Of a DNA stretch of 59,297 nt, positions 47,752 to 58,071 are shown one piece after another. Numbering within the stretch: the first letter of the stretch is position 1; every line of letters starts with the position of its first letter. Below the pieces are notes generated by a model, which saw nothing but the letters and a program-made list of their open reading frames with translations, made no database searches and was not told the origin of the DNA. This stretch comes from Cyclobacterium qasimii M12-11B (GTDB lineage: Bacteria; Bacteroidota; Bacteroidia; Cytophagales; Cyclobacteriaceae), in contig NZ_ATNM01000069.1 in NCBI RefSeq assembly GCF_000427295.1, positions 1 through 59,297 on the forward strand, in the 5' to 3' direction. The position numbers were made by a program, and so were the translations under genes.

Positions 47752-48419
47752 AAATACACAAGCCAAACCCAGCGCTATGGAGTAAAATTTTAGAAAATAA
47801 AGGCTTTGAACAGCAACTCCATAAAAACATAAAAGACCTGCCTGTTCTTGAACCTAATGCTGAAATTTGGGGAGCCATAGAGCAAAAGCTTGATAAACCA
47901 AAAAAGGCAATTATCTGGTATTATTTAGGTGCAGCAGCTATAGCCTTGCTCTTGTTATTTACGGGTTTAGATTACTTTATACCTTCCCAGAATACTGAGA
48001 GACCATTATTAATCACAGAAAACCCGAAAACACATGCACCTGATAAATATCCAGAGCAGGTAGCCATAGATACAGTTCAAAAAACAGCAGACAAAAGGGT
48101 AGTGAAAACTGCTACTTCATCCCAGGTTAAAAATACATCACAATCGAAACGTGAGACAATAAAACCAATATCAGCTGAACCAATTGCAATGCCTCCACTA
48201 AATCTCAACACAGCAATTACTTTAAGTAAAGTGAATGCTCAGCGGCCAATGGTCGCTTATAAAAAAACTTACCACGAAGTAAAGATCTCATGGTCAGCTG
48301 AAGAACCAGCAAGCCAACTGAGCCTCTTTGGTACAAAAGAAAAAGTGCAAGAGGTAACCACCAATTATTCCAAAGCTTCAATTCAAGTAAAACTTATCAA
48401 ACCAAAAACTAATTTTTAA
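47748..48419 (+). CDS. Single-pass membrane protein, putative anti-sigma factor
   Basis: A 223-residue protein with a soluble N-terminal region of about 50 residues, one transmembrane segment (residues 54-78, IIWYYLGAAAIALLLLFTG) and a lysine-rich periplasmic C-terminus. The position, with start overlapping the sigma gene stop, and the topology fit a membrane anti-sigma factor. It does not have FecR features. I infer its role from context. Confidence 0.65.
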   Translation: MKIHKPNPALWSKILENKGFEQQLHKNIKDLPVLEPNAEIWGAIEQKLDKPKKAIIWYYLGAAAIALLLLFTGLDYFIPSQNTERPLLITENPKTHAPDKYPEQVAIDTVQKTADKRVVKTATSSQVKNTSQSKRETIKPISAEPIAMPPLNLNTAITLSKVNAQRPMVAYKKTYHEVKISWSAEEPASQLSLFGTKEKVQEVTTNYSKASIQVKLIKPKTNF

Positions 48420-48430
48420 AATTCTGTATT

Positions 48431-49195
48431 ATGAAAAGATTAATCCAATTGTCTTTAATGGTATTGCTATGTGCAATTCAAAATGAGATCCTTGCCCAAG
48501 AAGTAGAAAATCAGTTACCCAAGAACACCCAGGAATGGATGGATGAGGATTGGCCCGTTACCGATTCATTGGCATTTGAATTTCCAAATCAAGGCAAGCT
48601 CCTCCTCTTGTTCAACTCCGATGAAAACAGTGCAGCCGATATAACATTAAAATTTAAGCCTATCCTTAAAAAAGCAACCGAATTTCCTGAATTCAAAACC
48701 ATCACCTATAGGCTTGCCGAAGCATTTCCTGAAACAAGACTTGACCGAGTCATTCTTGACGTTGAAAAAAATTACGTCCCATATGTAGATCGACTGGAAA
48801 TGACTTTCCCCGTAGGACTGGACTATATGGGAGGTTACTTTACTCCTGAAGTTGGATTTAGAGCTAAGATATCCTGGAGGAAATTGGACTTAGGCGCTTC
48901 CATCACCAATTCAGTTTACTTTCCTGAAAGGATTGAAAACAAAGTAGTGGTGAACAACAACTGGTTTTTAAACGCTGAACTTAGCTGGGAAAAGAACAAT
49001 GCAAAATCCAACAACAAAAACATGATAGGCATAGGCTACCTTTTGAATGACCAAAAAAGCCAATTATTTGACCAAACTACAGTCAAGGCTTTTTACCGCA
49101 GACAAGTTAGCCAGGTAATTTCCATTCAAGTAGGGATGGTCGGAACAAATAACCTGAATACTTTTTACCCAACTATTGGTGTTCGATTTTGGTAA
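48431..49195 (+). CDS. Exported protein of unknown function, probable outer-membrane barrel
   Basis: A 254-residue protein with a Sec signal (residues 1-22, ending ILAQ). The C-terminal half has alternating strands with aromatic ends (YMGGYFTPEVGFRAKISWRK, FYPTIGVRFW), like small outer-membrane barrels. I do not recognise the family. It is the last gene of the sigma operon, 11 bases after the anti-sigma gene, and so may sense or respond to envelope state. Confidence 0.6.
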   Translation: MKRLIQLSLMVLLCAIQNEILAQEVENQLPKNTQEWMDEDWPVTDSLAFEFPNQGKLLLLFNSDENSAADITLKFKPILKKATEFPEFKTITYRLAEAFPETRLDRVILDVEKNYVPYVDRLEMTFPVGLDYMGGYFTPEVGFRAKISWRKLDLGASITNSVYFPERIENKVVVNNNWFLNAELSWEKNNAKSNNKNMIGIGYLLNDQKSQLFDQTTVKAFYRRQVSQVISIQVGMVGTNNLNTFYPTIGVRFW

Positions 49196-49275
49196 AAACG
49201 CCTAACTTAAAACTACTCTTCCAAATACCCAGGATTACAATAAGTTTTGGTAAAAGTGGGGATTTGATCTCTATT

Positions 49276-49311
49276 ATAGGGAGTGTAGCAAGGGTTACAC
49301 TCCCTATTTTT
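49276..49311 (+). terminator. Rho-independent terminator of the sigma operon
   Basis: Perfect 12-bp stem ATAGGGAGTGTA (49276-49287) with TACACTCCCTAT (49296-49307), loop of 8, then TTTT. It lies 80 bases after the last gene of the operon. Confidence 0.9.
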
Positions 49312-50092
49312 AGTTAAAAATGAATTCATAAAACTACAATGAAATATAAAAAAAGGGATTGTTCTTTGAGAAATGGGTTGAGAAACCGAATCCCTGTCAA
49401 TCAATAAATTGATAACTCGTAATTGGAGAGGAAAGTTGAGTCGGTTCTTAGCTGGTACGCCTGAAGTGACCGCCACTTGCTTCAGAAAAATGACCATCCA
49501 CAATTTTCATTTTACAAAACCCTAATTCAGGTGAAAATAATTTTAGTTAACATTTAATAAAAAAAATCAATTAAAACAAGCCCAATTAGTCCTCAGGGCA
49601 GTATTTAATGAATGGAGGCAGCCTATTTTATCCTCTTGAAAAATGACCATTCTAATAGGAAAAAGTGATATCGATAACATCAGCACTTCTATTCTAAATG
49701 AAAAATAAAAAAATGACAACAATTCTCTTAAAAAGCAATGCCATTTTGATCGAATAAGTAGTAAATTAGCGGCCTTGAATGCTTTAAGATAAAATTAGAT
49801 ATATATTTTTTTTAGGAGAAAAAATTTTTAATATGCATTATTGAAAATAAATAAAAAAAGCAAAAACGGCTCCAATGCAGTCTATTTCACAATCATTTAA
49901 TTAAAAATACAGTATAATATATTTATAAAAAGAGAAAAAACACTAAAAAACAAAATATTAAATTGTCACTTTAAATAAATTATTCACCGCTCATCACCAA
50001 ACCAATTGCCAATGAGATAAAATAGCAGAACCCGAACCTAGATTTTAAGAAAGGATACCTTTCAAATCAAAAACAATTAACAATTTCCCATT
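49312..50092. other. Long AT-rich leader region of the second susCD operon
   Basis: About 780 bases with no plausible gene, very AT-rich from 49640 on. The promoter and 5' leader of the susC at 50093 must lie here. TACCTTTC at 50056-50063 resembles the Bacteroidota -7 element but no clear -33 TTTG is spaced correctly, so I do not call a promoter. Confidence 0.5.
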
Positions 50093-53000
50093 ATGAAAAG
50101 AAAATTACTCATTCGACTAGTGATGAAACCGATATCATCACTAGCGACTTTAGTGTTATGCTTGTTTTCAGGAAGCCTATTGGCTCAACAAACAAGTTTA
50201 GACAAGAATATAAAAAACATCGAACAAAATTCCCTTACGACAGCCTCAAATAAAAATTCAGGAAAGTCGAAAGCTGCAGATTTGTTTGATGTCACCATAT
50301 CCGGAACAGTTACCGACAATAATGATCAACCTATCCCAGGTGCGACAGTCTCTGTACCAGGCACCTCAATAGGAACCGCAACCGATCTGGATGGTAAATA
50401 CACCCTTACGATTCCAGACAACTCATCTGTCGTTATTTCTTTCATTGGCTTTGAGAGCCAAACAATAGAAGTGGGCAATCAATCTACAATCGATGTATCA
50501 CTTACCATGAGCACTCAGGCTTTGGATGAAGTGGTTGTAATTGGTTATGGTACCCAAAAGAAGAAAGACCTTACAGGAGCTGTGATTAATGTTCAGGCAG
50601 AGGAAGTAATGAAATACAAACCAACCTCTGTATCTGAAATATTAAGAACAACCGTACCAGGTTTGAGTGTGGGTTATTCTACAAGTGCCAAAAATGTTCC
50701 AAGTTTCAATGTTCGTGGAGACGCCTCTATTAAAGCAGATGCAACGGATGAATCCAATGCCAATCGTCCACTAATTGTATTAGATGGAGTGATCTTCCGA
50801 GGAGACCTTGCGGAAATCAATCCTAACACGATTGCAAGTGTGGATGTCTTGAAGGATGCAAGTGCTGCAGCCGTATATGGTTCTCAAGCAACCAATGGTG
50901 TTGTAATTTTCACCACCAAAAGGGGTGAGTACGGCAAACCTCAGATTACATTTAGCTCTAGAGTAGGCCTAGTAACTGGTGCGAGAAGACAGCAAACCCA
51001 CCAAGGTGGTGACGATGTCTTGAATTGGTTGACGGACATGAATGAGACCATTACCAATTCCATCACAGATCCTTGGACCAGGTTCAGAGATTATAATAGC
51101 ATAGATCCACAATATCAAGACGATTGGTTAGCCGCAAATGGTATTCCTGGTGAAACAGATCCAGCTGCCATCGATCTTGCGCGAATTAATAATTTCGGTT
51201 TTTTAAACAATGAAATTGAAAATTATCAAAATGGCGTTTCTTATGACTGGCAGGACTTCTTGTTCCATACAGGTGTAAGGCAAGATTATGACGTAAGTGT
51301 TTCAGGAAGAAGTGAAAGGGTATCTTATTATTACTCTTTAGGATACAGTGATCGGGAATCTGTTCAAATCGGTGAGTCTTTTGAAACCATTACTTCTCGT
51401 TTGAATTTGGATGTTAATTTGGCTGAATTTTTCACTATTGGTGCCAATACTCAATTCACCTATCAGAATGAAGGCAACCAAGCTATTGACAATGGTAGTT
51501 TTAGGGTTTATTCCCCATATGACCAACCTTGGAAGAATGGCATGCCACAAACCAGGGAAAACCTAAACGATCAAGCTGCAGGTTCCAACATAAGCAACCC
51601 TTATCAGGACCCATCCTGGAATACAAGAAGTTATACCCGATTTATGATAAATCCAACGCTATATGCTTCCGTAAACCTTCCAGGTGGATTCACATTGAGA
51701 ACGGATTATACGCCTCGATTTGATGTATACAAAAGATTTGATCTGGACGAAAAAGGCAATCCTCAAAAAGCTGTAGATGAAGCCGAAAGACGATATAATG
51801 ATTACTTCTCCTGGCAATCCAACACTACGCTTAACTGGGACAAGTCTTTTGGAGAGCATAGAATAAGTTTCACAGGTTTATATAACGCAGAAAAAACCAA
51901 AGCTGGGAAACCAGGTCATTTACAAATAGCTTTTCACCTACATCTGCACTTGGATACCATGCAGTACAACTTGGGCTAAATCCTACGATGTCTTCCTATG
52001 ATGAGACAAACTCAAGAACAGGTATAATGGGAAGGGTAAACTACGCTTACAGTGACAAGTACAACTTCTCAGCCTCCATTAGAAGAGATGGCTTTTCCAG
52101 ATTCGGTTTGGAAAACATTTATGCTAATTTCCCTTCAGTGTCTGGAGCATGGACCATTAGTAATGAAGATTTTATGCAAAATGCGTCAACGCTTAATTAC
52201 TTAAAATTCAGATTGAGTTATGGAGTCAATGGCAACAGTAGCGGATTGCAAGCTTATAATGCTTATGCTCAATTAAGCAATAACGTCTTTTTAAATTATG
52301 ATGGCGGATACGTCCCAACTCCATATACTGAAATCATCAGAATAGCCAATCCTGCGCTTTCTTGGGAAAGAACCGGATCCTTCAACGTAGGTATAGATTT
52401 TGGTCTTTTCGGTGACAAACTAAGTGGATCATTTGATGCTTACCAGTCTGAAACCAGGTCCTTATTATTGGATCAGAAATTACCTGATATTACAGGGTTT
52501 GAATCTATTAAAACAAATATTGGTAATTTACAAAACAGAGGTTTTGACTTAGGATTAAACTCCATTAATGTTTCAACAGCTGATTTTGTATGGACCTCTG
52601 CATTTAATGTAACCTATAGGATAAATAAAATTACCACATTAGGGAATGATCCTATCGCCATGACTGATGGTGATGGAAATACAGAAATGAGAGAACCAGA
52701 TGATTTGCAAAACGGATGGTTCATTGGTGAAAACAAGGACATTATTTGGGATTGGGAACTAGACGGTGTTTATCAAGTAGGTGAAGAAGCAGAAGCAGCA
52801 GAGTACGGCCTGTTTCCAGGTGACTTCAGATTTGTAGATCAGGATGGTGATGGTGACATTGACATTGATGACAAAGTATTCCTGGGATTGACCAATAACC
52901 CTTGGTACATTACTTTAAGGAATGACTTTGAGTACAAAGGTTTTGACGCTGGGGTTATTTTCCTTGCTAGATTGGGATATAAAGGCGGTACTTCTGAACC

Positions 53001-53340
53001 TTTCAACAACTCCCAACAATACATCAAAAACCACAATTGGTATGACATCCCATACTGGACGCCTCTAAATGGACAAAATGAATTTGCCAGAATCAACTCC
53101 ATCAATTTGGGTGGTGGCAATGCTTGGTTAAGTCAGTCTTATTTAAGGCTTCAAAATGTATCAGTGGGCTATAGTTTGCCTCAAAACATTTTGGAAAAAG
53201 TCAAAGCAAGCAGAGTGAGGTTGGCCGTAAACATAGAAAATGTTGCTGTTTTCACTCCTTGGATCAAAGAATTAGGCGATCCTGAATCTGCAAGAGAAAT
53301 GCCAAGAACTTATTCTTTTAGTTTGGATGTAACTTTCTAA
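50093..53340 (+). CDS. SusC/RagA-family TonB-dependent transporter, frameshifted in this sequence
   Basis: About 1082 residues when joined. N-terminus: signal peptide ending SLLAQ, carboxypeptidase-regulatory-like domain (VTISGTVTDNNDQPIPGATV), plug motif DEVVVIGYGTQKKKDLTGAV, and DVLKDASAAAVYGSQATNGV. The frame breaks at about 51900; restoring one A at 51899-51901 continues as SWETRSFTNSFSPTSALGY into the second frame, which codes for the rest of the barrel to TYSFSLDVTF. The indel is in an A tract and the barrel is otherwise complete, so a sequence error is more likely than a pseudogene. First gene of an operon. Confidence 0.9.
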
Positions 53341-53389
53341 AACATAGAACGCTTACAGTTTTAGAAACACAAAATTAAAATAAAAAGAA

Positions 53390-55411
53390 ATGAAAAAGAT
53401 AAAATTATTAAAAGGAATTATACTCCCTGTATTCCTGATATTCGGGTTCTCGTGTACCGAGGAGTTTCTGGATGAAAAGCCATTGTCTTTTCTTAGTCCA
53501 ATAAACACTTTTGGGGATGCTGCAGGTTTGCAAACAGCCTTGGACGGGGCTTACAAAGGGGTTTTCGACCAATGGAATGGAGATACCCGTGAATTGATGT
53601 TCAATAGCAACATGAGTGATGCCTCTGTTGTTTCTGCTACAGATAAACCAGATGCATGGGTAGATTTACGTGTCTACGCAACCCCTACCAATAGTAGAAA
53701 CAATGATGCAGGACGTACTTTGTCTTTTTATGCAGACAATTATGCCCATATCAAAAAAGCAAATACTGTAATAGACTATATTGACTTCCCTGAATGGGCC
53801 GATGGAGCCAATGATGTAGAAAGAAACCACCTATTAGGATCCGCTTATTTCCTTAGGGCCTTTTTCTACATGCAGTTGACCATGGATTTTGGAAATGTAG
53901 GTTTCCCTCTAAATGTAGTTACTGATGCCAGAAGGGATTTTAAAGCCTTCAATATGCAAGGAATATGGGATCAGATGATTGCCGACCTTGAATATGCAGT
54001 ACAGCATGTTAAACCAAAGAGTCAATTGGCAGTAGGTCAGGCACCAAAAGATGCCGTACGTGTATTATTGGCTAAATTTTACATGCTAAACCTTCGTTTT
54101 GCTGATGCTGAAAAATTAATGGACGACGTTATCAATGGTGGAGAGTCGCAACTTTTCACTGACGATATGATCCCATCAGATGTTAGTGAAGTGGAAGTAG
54201 CCAATACCAACAACCCTAATACAGGTAACCCATTACCAGGAAGAAGTGGTTATGCATCAGCTGATGCCATTAACTATATGCACATGGACAAAGGCAATCA
54301 GAAAACCAGCAACCCAGAAGGGATATGGTTGGTAGTAAATGAACCATTTGTTTTGGGTACACAAGGTAGATCTGCAAGGATCAGGGCTTGGGGACCAAAC
54401 TTTGTAAGTACAAACCTTGGCGTTTGGGAGCCTGGTACCAATAGAACAGGTACAGATACACAACAAGCCACCAATGACGACAGAGGTAGAATGATGAAAA
54501 AATGGGGTAGAAGTCAGGGATTTGCCAGACCTACTAACTATTCACAATATGACATCTGGAATTTCAAAGGGAAAATTGACGAGCAAGATTACCGTCATAA
54601 GGACCTTAACTGGTTTGAAATGGAAGATTTATTGTATGACAACCCTTCTTTACTAGATGATGGTAGCAAATATTATTTGAAGCCTCTTCAACTACTTGAT
54701 GACAATGGAAACTTAACTTGCGAAGATACTATCCGTTGCTGGTTTGGATACCCAAGGTACAAGTTCTATTCTGTCAATCAGCAGGACAGACCTGACAGAC
54801 AAGATGGTGGTAAAATGGACATGTATATCATGCGTATCGCAGAAGCTTATCTTGTAAGAGCAGAAGCCCGCTTCTGGCAAGACAATTTTGCAGGCGTAGC
54901 TGAAGACATCAATACCATTCGCCAAAGAGCAAATGCTATCGATATGTATACGATTGCAGACATTCAAACTGACGGAATAGGTGCTGTTCTTGACGAACGA
55001 AACAGAGAGTTGTTTGGTGAAGAATACCGTCATGATGAGTTGGTCCGTATGTCTGTTATTTTTGCTAAAACAGGCAAAATGGCTTACAATGGCAAAACTT
55101 ATTCTATATCAGGAGACGACATCGAGAAATCTCTTTCGGTGAGTAGTTTCTATTATGACAGGATGATGGAAAAAAACACCTTCTTTAGAGACGAAGTGCC
55201 TTGGGCTACTTATAATACTACCAAGTATACCATGGATCCAAAACACATCTATTGGCCAGTATATCAGCCTTACCTTGTAGGTAATGTTGAAGCAATTTTG
55301 AATCAAACTACTGGTTATAATGGTGCTGAGGAGAATATAGAGCCATTGAAACATGTAGTTCAAACTCCAGGCGTTCCCAATGAAGACCCTATGAGAGCCA
55401 TTGGTGAATAA
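53390..55411 (+). CDS. SusD/RagB-family outer-membrane lipoprotein
   Basis: A 673-residue lipoprotein; lipobox FGFSC at about residue 22. It is longer than the product of 41874-43349 and typical of a large SusD. Recognisable segments are LLGSAYFLRAFFYMQLTMDFG near residue 145 and DMYIMRIAEAYLVRAEARFW near 475, then a final ERNRELFGEEYRHDELVRM. It lies 49 bases after susC. It binds the substrate of the transporter at the outer face. Confidence 0.92.
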   Translation: MKKIKLLKGIILPVFLIFGFSCTEEFLDEKPLSFLSPINTFGDAAGLQTALDGAYKGVFDQWNGDTRELMFNSNMSDASVVSATDKPDAWVDLRVYATPTNSRNNDAGRTLSFYADNYAHIKKANTVIDYIDFPEWADGANDVERNHLLGSAYFLRAFFYMQLTMDFGNVGFPLNVVTDARRDFKAFNMQGIWDQMIADLEYAVQHVKPKSQLAVGQAPKDAVRVLLAKFYMLNLRFADAEKLMDDVINGGESQLFTDDMIPSDVSEVEVANTNNPNTGNPLPGRSGYASADAINYMHMDKGNQKTSNPEGIWLVVNEPFVLGTQGRSARIRAWGPNFVSTNLGVWEPGTNRTGTDTQQATNDDRGRMMKKWGRSQGFARPTNYSQYDIWNFKGKIDEQDYRHKDLNWFEMEDLLYDNPSLLDDGSKYYLKPLQLLDDNGNLTCEDTIRCWFGYPRYKFYSVNQQDRPDRQDGGKMDMYIMRIAEAYLVRAEARFWQDNFAGVAEDINTIRQRANAIDMYTIADIQTDGIGAVLDERNRELFGEEYRHDELVRMSVIFAKTGKMAYNGKTYSISGDDIEKSLSVSSFYYDRMMEKNTFFRDEVPWATYNTTKYTMDPKHIYWPVYQPYLVGNVEAILNQTTGYNGAEENIEPLKHVVQTPGVPNEDPMRAIGE

Positions 55412-55432
55412 GAATTAACCATTGGTGAATAA
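55398..55432 (+). repeat. 14-base direct repeat over the susD stop codon
   Basis: CCATTGGTGAATAA occurs at 55398-55411, where it includes the stop, and again at 55419-55432. The second copy supplies a repeated stop. It looks like a small recent duplication. Confidence 0.8.
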
Positions 55433-55442
55433 AAAGTAAATT

Positions 55443-55480
55443 AATTCCCCTGATGTTATTATTTCGTCAGGGGAATTTCT
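55443..55480 (+). terminator. Terminator or attenuator after susD
   Basis: Perfect 11-bp stem AATTCCCCTGA (55443-55453) with TCAGGGGAATT (55467-55477), 13-base loop, then a short T-rich run. It lies within the operon, ahead of the oxidoreductase gene, so partial read-through is likely. Confidence 0.8.
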
Positions 55481-55532
55481 TAATTTAATGGGTCGAATCA
55501 ATTATAACTTCAATAATAAACCAATTTTGAAT

Positions 55533-56876
55533 ATGGATAAGGAATCATCAAGAAGATCCTTTATTAAGAAATCAGCAGTAGCCGGTTCGGCTGCCCTTAT
55601 AATTCCTACTATTGTTCCTTCCAGCGTATTTGGAGCCAATGACAGGATTAATGCGGCAGTTTTAGGTTTAAATGGTAGAGGTAAAAGCCATATTCAAGGC
55701 TTTATGTCACAAAAAAATGTCCAAATTAAGACCTTTTGTGACCCTGACATGAATATTCTTAAAGAGCGTCAAAAAAGCTTTAAAGAAAAATACAAAGCGG
55801 ATGTAGTCTTGGAGCAAGATTTACGCAGGGTAATGGACGACAAAGATATTGATGTTATCAGTATTGCTTCTCCAAATCACTGGCATGCATTGACTACTAT
55901 CTGGGCTTGCCAAGCAGGAAAAGATGTATATGTTGAAAAGCCAGGTTCCCATAACATTTCCGAAGGAAGGAAAATGGTAGAAGCTGCTCATAAATACGAC
56001 CGTATTGTACAGCATGGTGTACAGCTTCGAAGCTCTCCTGCAGTTCAGGAAGCTGTTCAACTTATGCGCGATGGATATATTGGCAATGTTTACATGGCCA
56101 GAGGTCTAGTTTTTAGATGGAGACCGAGCATCGGTGACAAAGGATTTTCTCCTGTACCAGAAGGATTGGATTATGATTTATGGACAGGACCAGCTCCAAA
56201 AACTCCATTTACTGAAAACCTTGTGCATTACAACTGGCACTGGAATTTTGACTATGGTAATGGTGATGTTGGTAACCAAGGTATCCACGAAACAGATCTG
56301 TGTATGTGGGGATTGGATGTAGGGCTACCTACTAAAATCACTTCCATGGGAGGGAAATTCTTATGGGATGATGCCAAAACAGTACCAGAAGTATTGACAT
56401 CTGTATACAAATATCCTGATGAGAACAAAATCATTCAGTTTGAAGTAAGGCCATGGTGCACCAATGCTGAAGATGGAGCTACTGTAGGTAATATCTTCTA
56501 TGGGGACAAAGGTTATTTGGTAGTTGATGGATACGATAAATACCAAACATTCCTTGGCAAAGATAGAACCCCTGGTAAATCAGGACAAGACGGTGGACCT
56601 TCTGGATCTGAAATGGATCGTGGAGCCGGTGGAACTGACGGTCACTTTGCTAATTTTATCGAGGCAGTTCGTAAGCATGATGCTTCCATTCTTAATGGCC
56701 CTGTAGAAACAGCTCACCTGTCTTCAGGTTTGGCTCACTTAGGAAATATAGCTTATCAATTAGACCGTGTATTAACATTCAACCCTAAATCTGAAACATT
56801 CGTTAATGATAAAGAGGCAGATGCAATGCTAACACGTAATTACAGACCAGGTTTCGAAGTTCCAGACCAGGTTTAA
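55533..56876 (+). CDS. Twin-arginine Gfo/Idh/MocA-family oxidoreductase
   Basis: A 447-residue protein from ATG 55533; I prefer it to the in-frame ATG 55488 because it places a Tat signal (ESSRRSFIKKSAVAGSAALI) at the N-terminus. The Rossmann segment AAVLGLNGRGKSHI follows at about residue 40, then EKPGSHN in the place of the family EKP motif, and GIHETDLCMW in the C-terminal domain. Such enzymes oxidise sugars or sugar derivatives with NAD(P), which is bound before export. Downstream of susCD, with a hairpin on either side of the gene. Confidence 0.88.
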   Translation: MDKESSRRSFIKKSAVAGSAALIIPTIVPSSVFGANDRINAAVLGLNGRGKSHIQGFMSQKNVQIKTFCDPDMNILKERQKSFKEKYKADVVLEQDLRRVMDDKDIDVISIASPNHWHALTTIWACQAGKDVYVEKPGSHNISEGRKMVEAAHKYDRIVQHGVQLRSSPAVQEAVQLMRDGYIGNVYMARGLVFRWRPSIGDKGFSPVPEGLDYDLWTGPAPKTPFTENLVHYNWHWNFDYGNGDVGNQGIHETDLCMWGLDVGLPTKITSMGGKFLWDDAKTVPEVLTSVYKYPDENKIIQFEVRPWCTNAEDGATVGNIFYGDKGYLVVDGYDKYQTFLGKDRTPGKSGQDGGPSGSEMDRGAGGTDGHFANFIEAVRKHDASILNGPVETAHLSSGLAHLGNIAYQLDRVLTFNPKSETFVNDKEADAMLTRNYRPGFEVPDQV

Positions 56877-56912
56877 ACAATCAATAATTATAATATTGAT
56901 AACCAATTAGAG

Positions 56913-56949
56913 AAAAACCTGCCAGGAAAATTCGTCCTGACAGGTTTTT
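56913..56949 (+). terminator. Terminator after the oxidoreductase gene
   Basis: AAAAACCTG (56913-56921) pairs with CAGGTTTTT (56941-56949), with inner AGGA / TCCT pairing. The second arm contributes the T tract. It separates the oxidoreductase from the DUF6807 gene. Confidence 0.85.
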
Positions 56950-56998
56950 CTTGTAAAGGGAATTTAAATTATATTTCAGGTATAAACAAAGTGTTCAA

Positions 56999-58039
56999 AT
57001 GAAATACATAGCATTAGTAGTAATAATGGCAATGAGCAGCAATTTTCTCCTCTTCGGTCAGAAAAACAAAGAATCCATTAAAATCGAAGTCAAAGACTCC
57101 GAAAAAAAGGTAGATGTAATCGTGGATGGTGAACTTTTCACTTCCTATATTTATCCTGACAACGTAATGAAACCTGTGCTTTGGCCAGTAATTTCTCCAG
57201 ATGGAAATATGCTGACCAGAAGTTATCCAATGATCAATAAAGCAGGAGACAGAACTGACCACCCTCATCATGTAGGTATCTGGTTAAATTATGGTGATGT
57301 AAACGGACTTGATTTTTGGAACAATTCAGAAGCTATCCCAGCTTCGAAAAAGGATGGGTATGGTTCAATTTTCCACCAATCTGTTGAAAAAACGAAAAGC
57401 GGTAAAGGAAAAGCTTTACTTGTTACGAAGTCTCTTTGGAAAGCTCCAGACAACACCAGTATGTTGGAAGAGAAAACTACATTTGCTTTTAAAGCAGGAA
57501 AAGACATTCGTATCATAGACAGAACTACTGAGTTAACTGCTTTGATTGATGAAGTGAAATTTACAGATAACAAAGAAGGCATGTTTGCCATCCGTGTTGC
57601 CCGTGAAATGGAATTGCCTTCAGACAAACCAACAACCTTGATGGATTCACATGGTGTAGAAACCAAAGTTGATAAAATGGACAACACTTATGTGAAAGGA
57701 GATTACAAAAGTGCAGAAGGAATTACTGGAGGAGATGTATGGGGTACAAGAGCCCGTTGGATGGAGTTGGCCAGTGAAATTAAAGGAGAGCAAGTTTCTT
57801 TAATCATCATTGATCATCCAGAAAACCCAGGCTACCCAACTTACTGGCATGCTAGAGATTACGGTTTATTTGCTGCAAACACATTGGGACAAAAAGCGCT
57901 TTCTGATGGCAAAGACGAATTGAATTACAGCTTGAAAAAGGGCGAAACAGCTACTTTCAAATATAGGGTTGTAGTGGCATCTGAGCACCTTAGCGAAGAT
58001 GAGATCAATGCCTTAGCTGACGAATACGCTAAAAAATAA
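56999..58039 (+). CDS. Exported DUF6807 (PmoA-family) protein
   Basis: A 346-residue protein with a Sec signal (ending LFGQ, residue 21). It matches the DUF6807 family, annotated as PmoA in Bacteroidota but not shown to be a methane oxygenase. Typical segments are DHPHHVGIWLNYGDVNGLDFW, RIIDRTTELTAL, and NPGYPTYWHARDYGLFAAN. In Bacteroidota it often accompanies Gfo/Idh and TIM-barrel isomerase genes in sugar-use loci, as here. The biochemical role is uncertain. Confidence 0.83.
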   Translation: MKYIALVVIMAMSSNFLLFGQKNKESIKIEVKDSEKKVDVIVDGELFTSYIYPDNVMKPVLWPVISPDGNMLTRSYPMINKAGDRTDHPHHVGIWLNYGDVNGLDFWNNSEAIPASKKDGYGSIFHQSVEKTKSGKGKALLVTKSLWKAPDNTSMLEEKTTFAFKAGKDIRIIDRTTELTALIDEVKFTDNKEGMFAIRVAREMELPSDKPTTLMDSHGVETKVDKMDNTYVKGDYKSAEGITGGDVWGTRARWMELASEIKGEQVSLIIIDHPENPGYPTYWHARDYGLFAANTLGQKALSDGKDELNYSLKKGETATFKYRVVVASEHLSEDEINALADEYAKK

Positions 58040-58071
58040 CGCAATAATTCCTTTTAAACACAAGCATTTCA

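Noticed and set aside
49213-49503. A 96-residue minus-strand frame
   Set aside because: It runs over the terminator of the sigma operon and resembles no protein I know.
56999-58039. PmoA as methane monooxygenase subunit
   Set aside because: The sequence is a soluble exported DUF6807 protein; no other pmo gene is present and the context is a SusCD operon.
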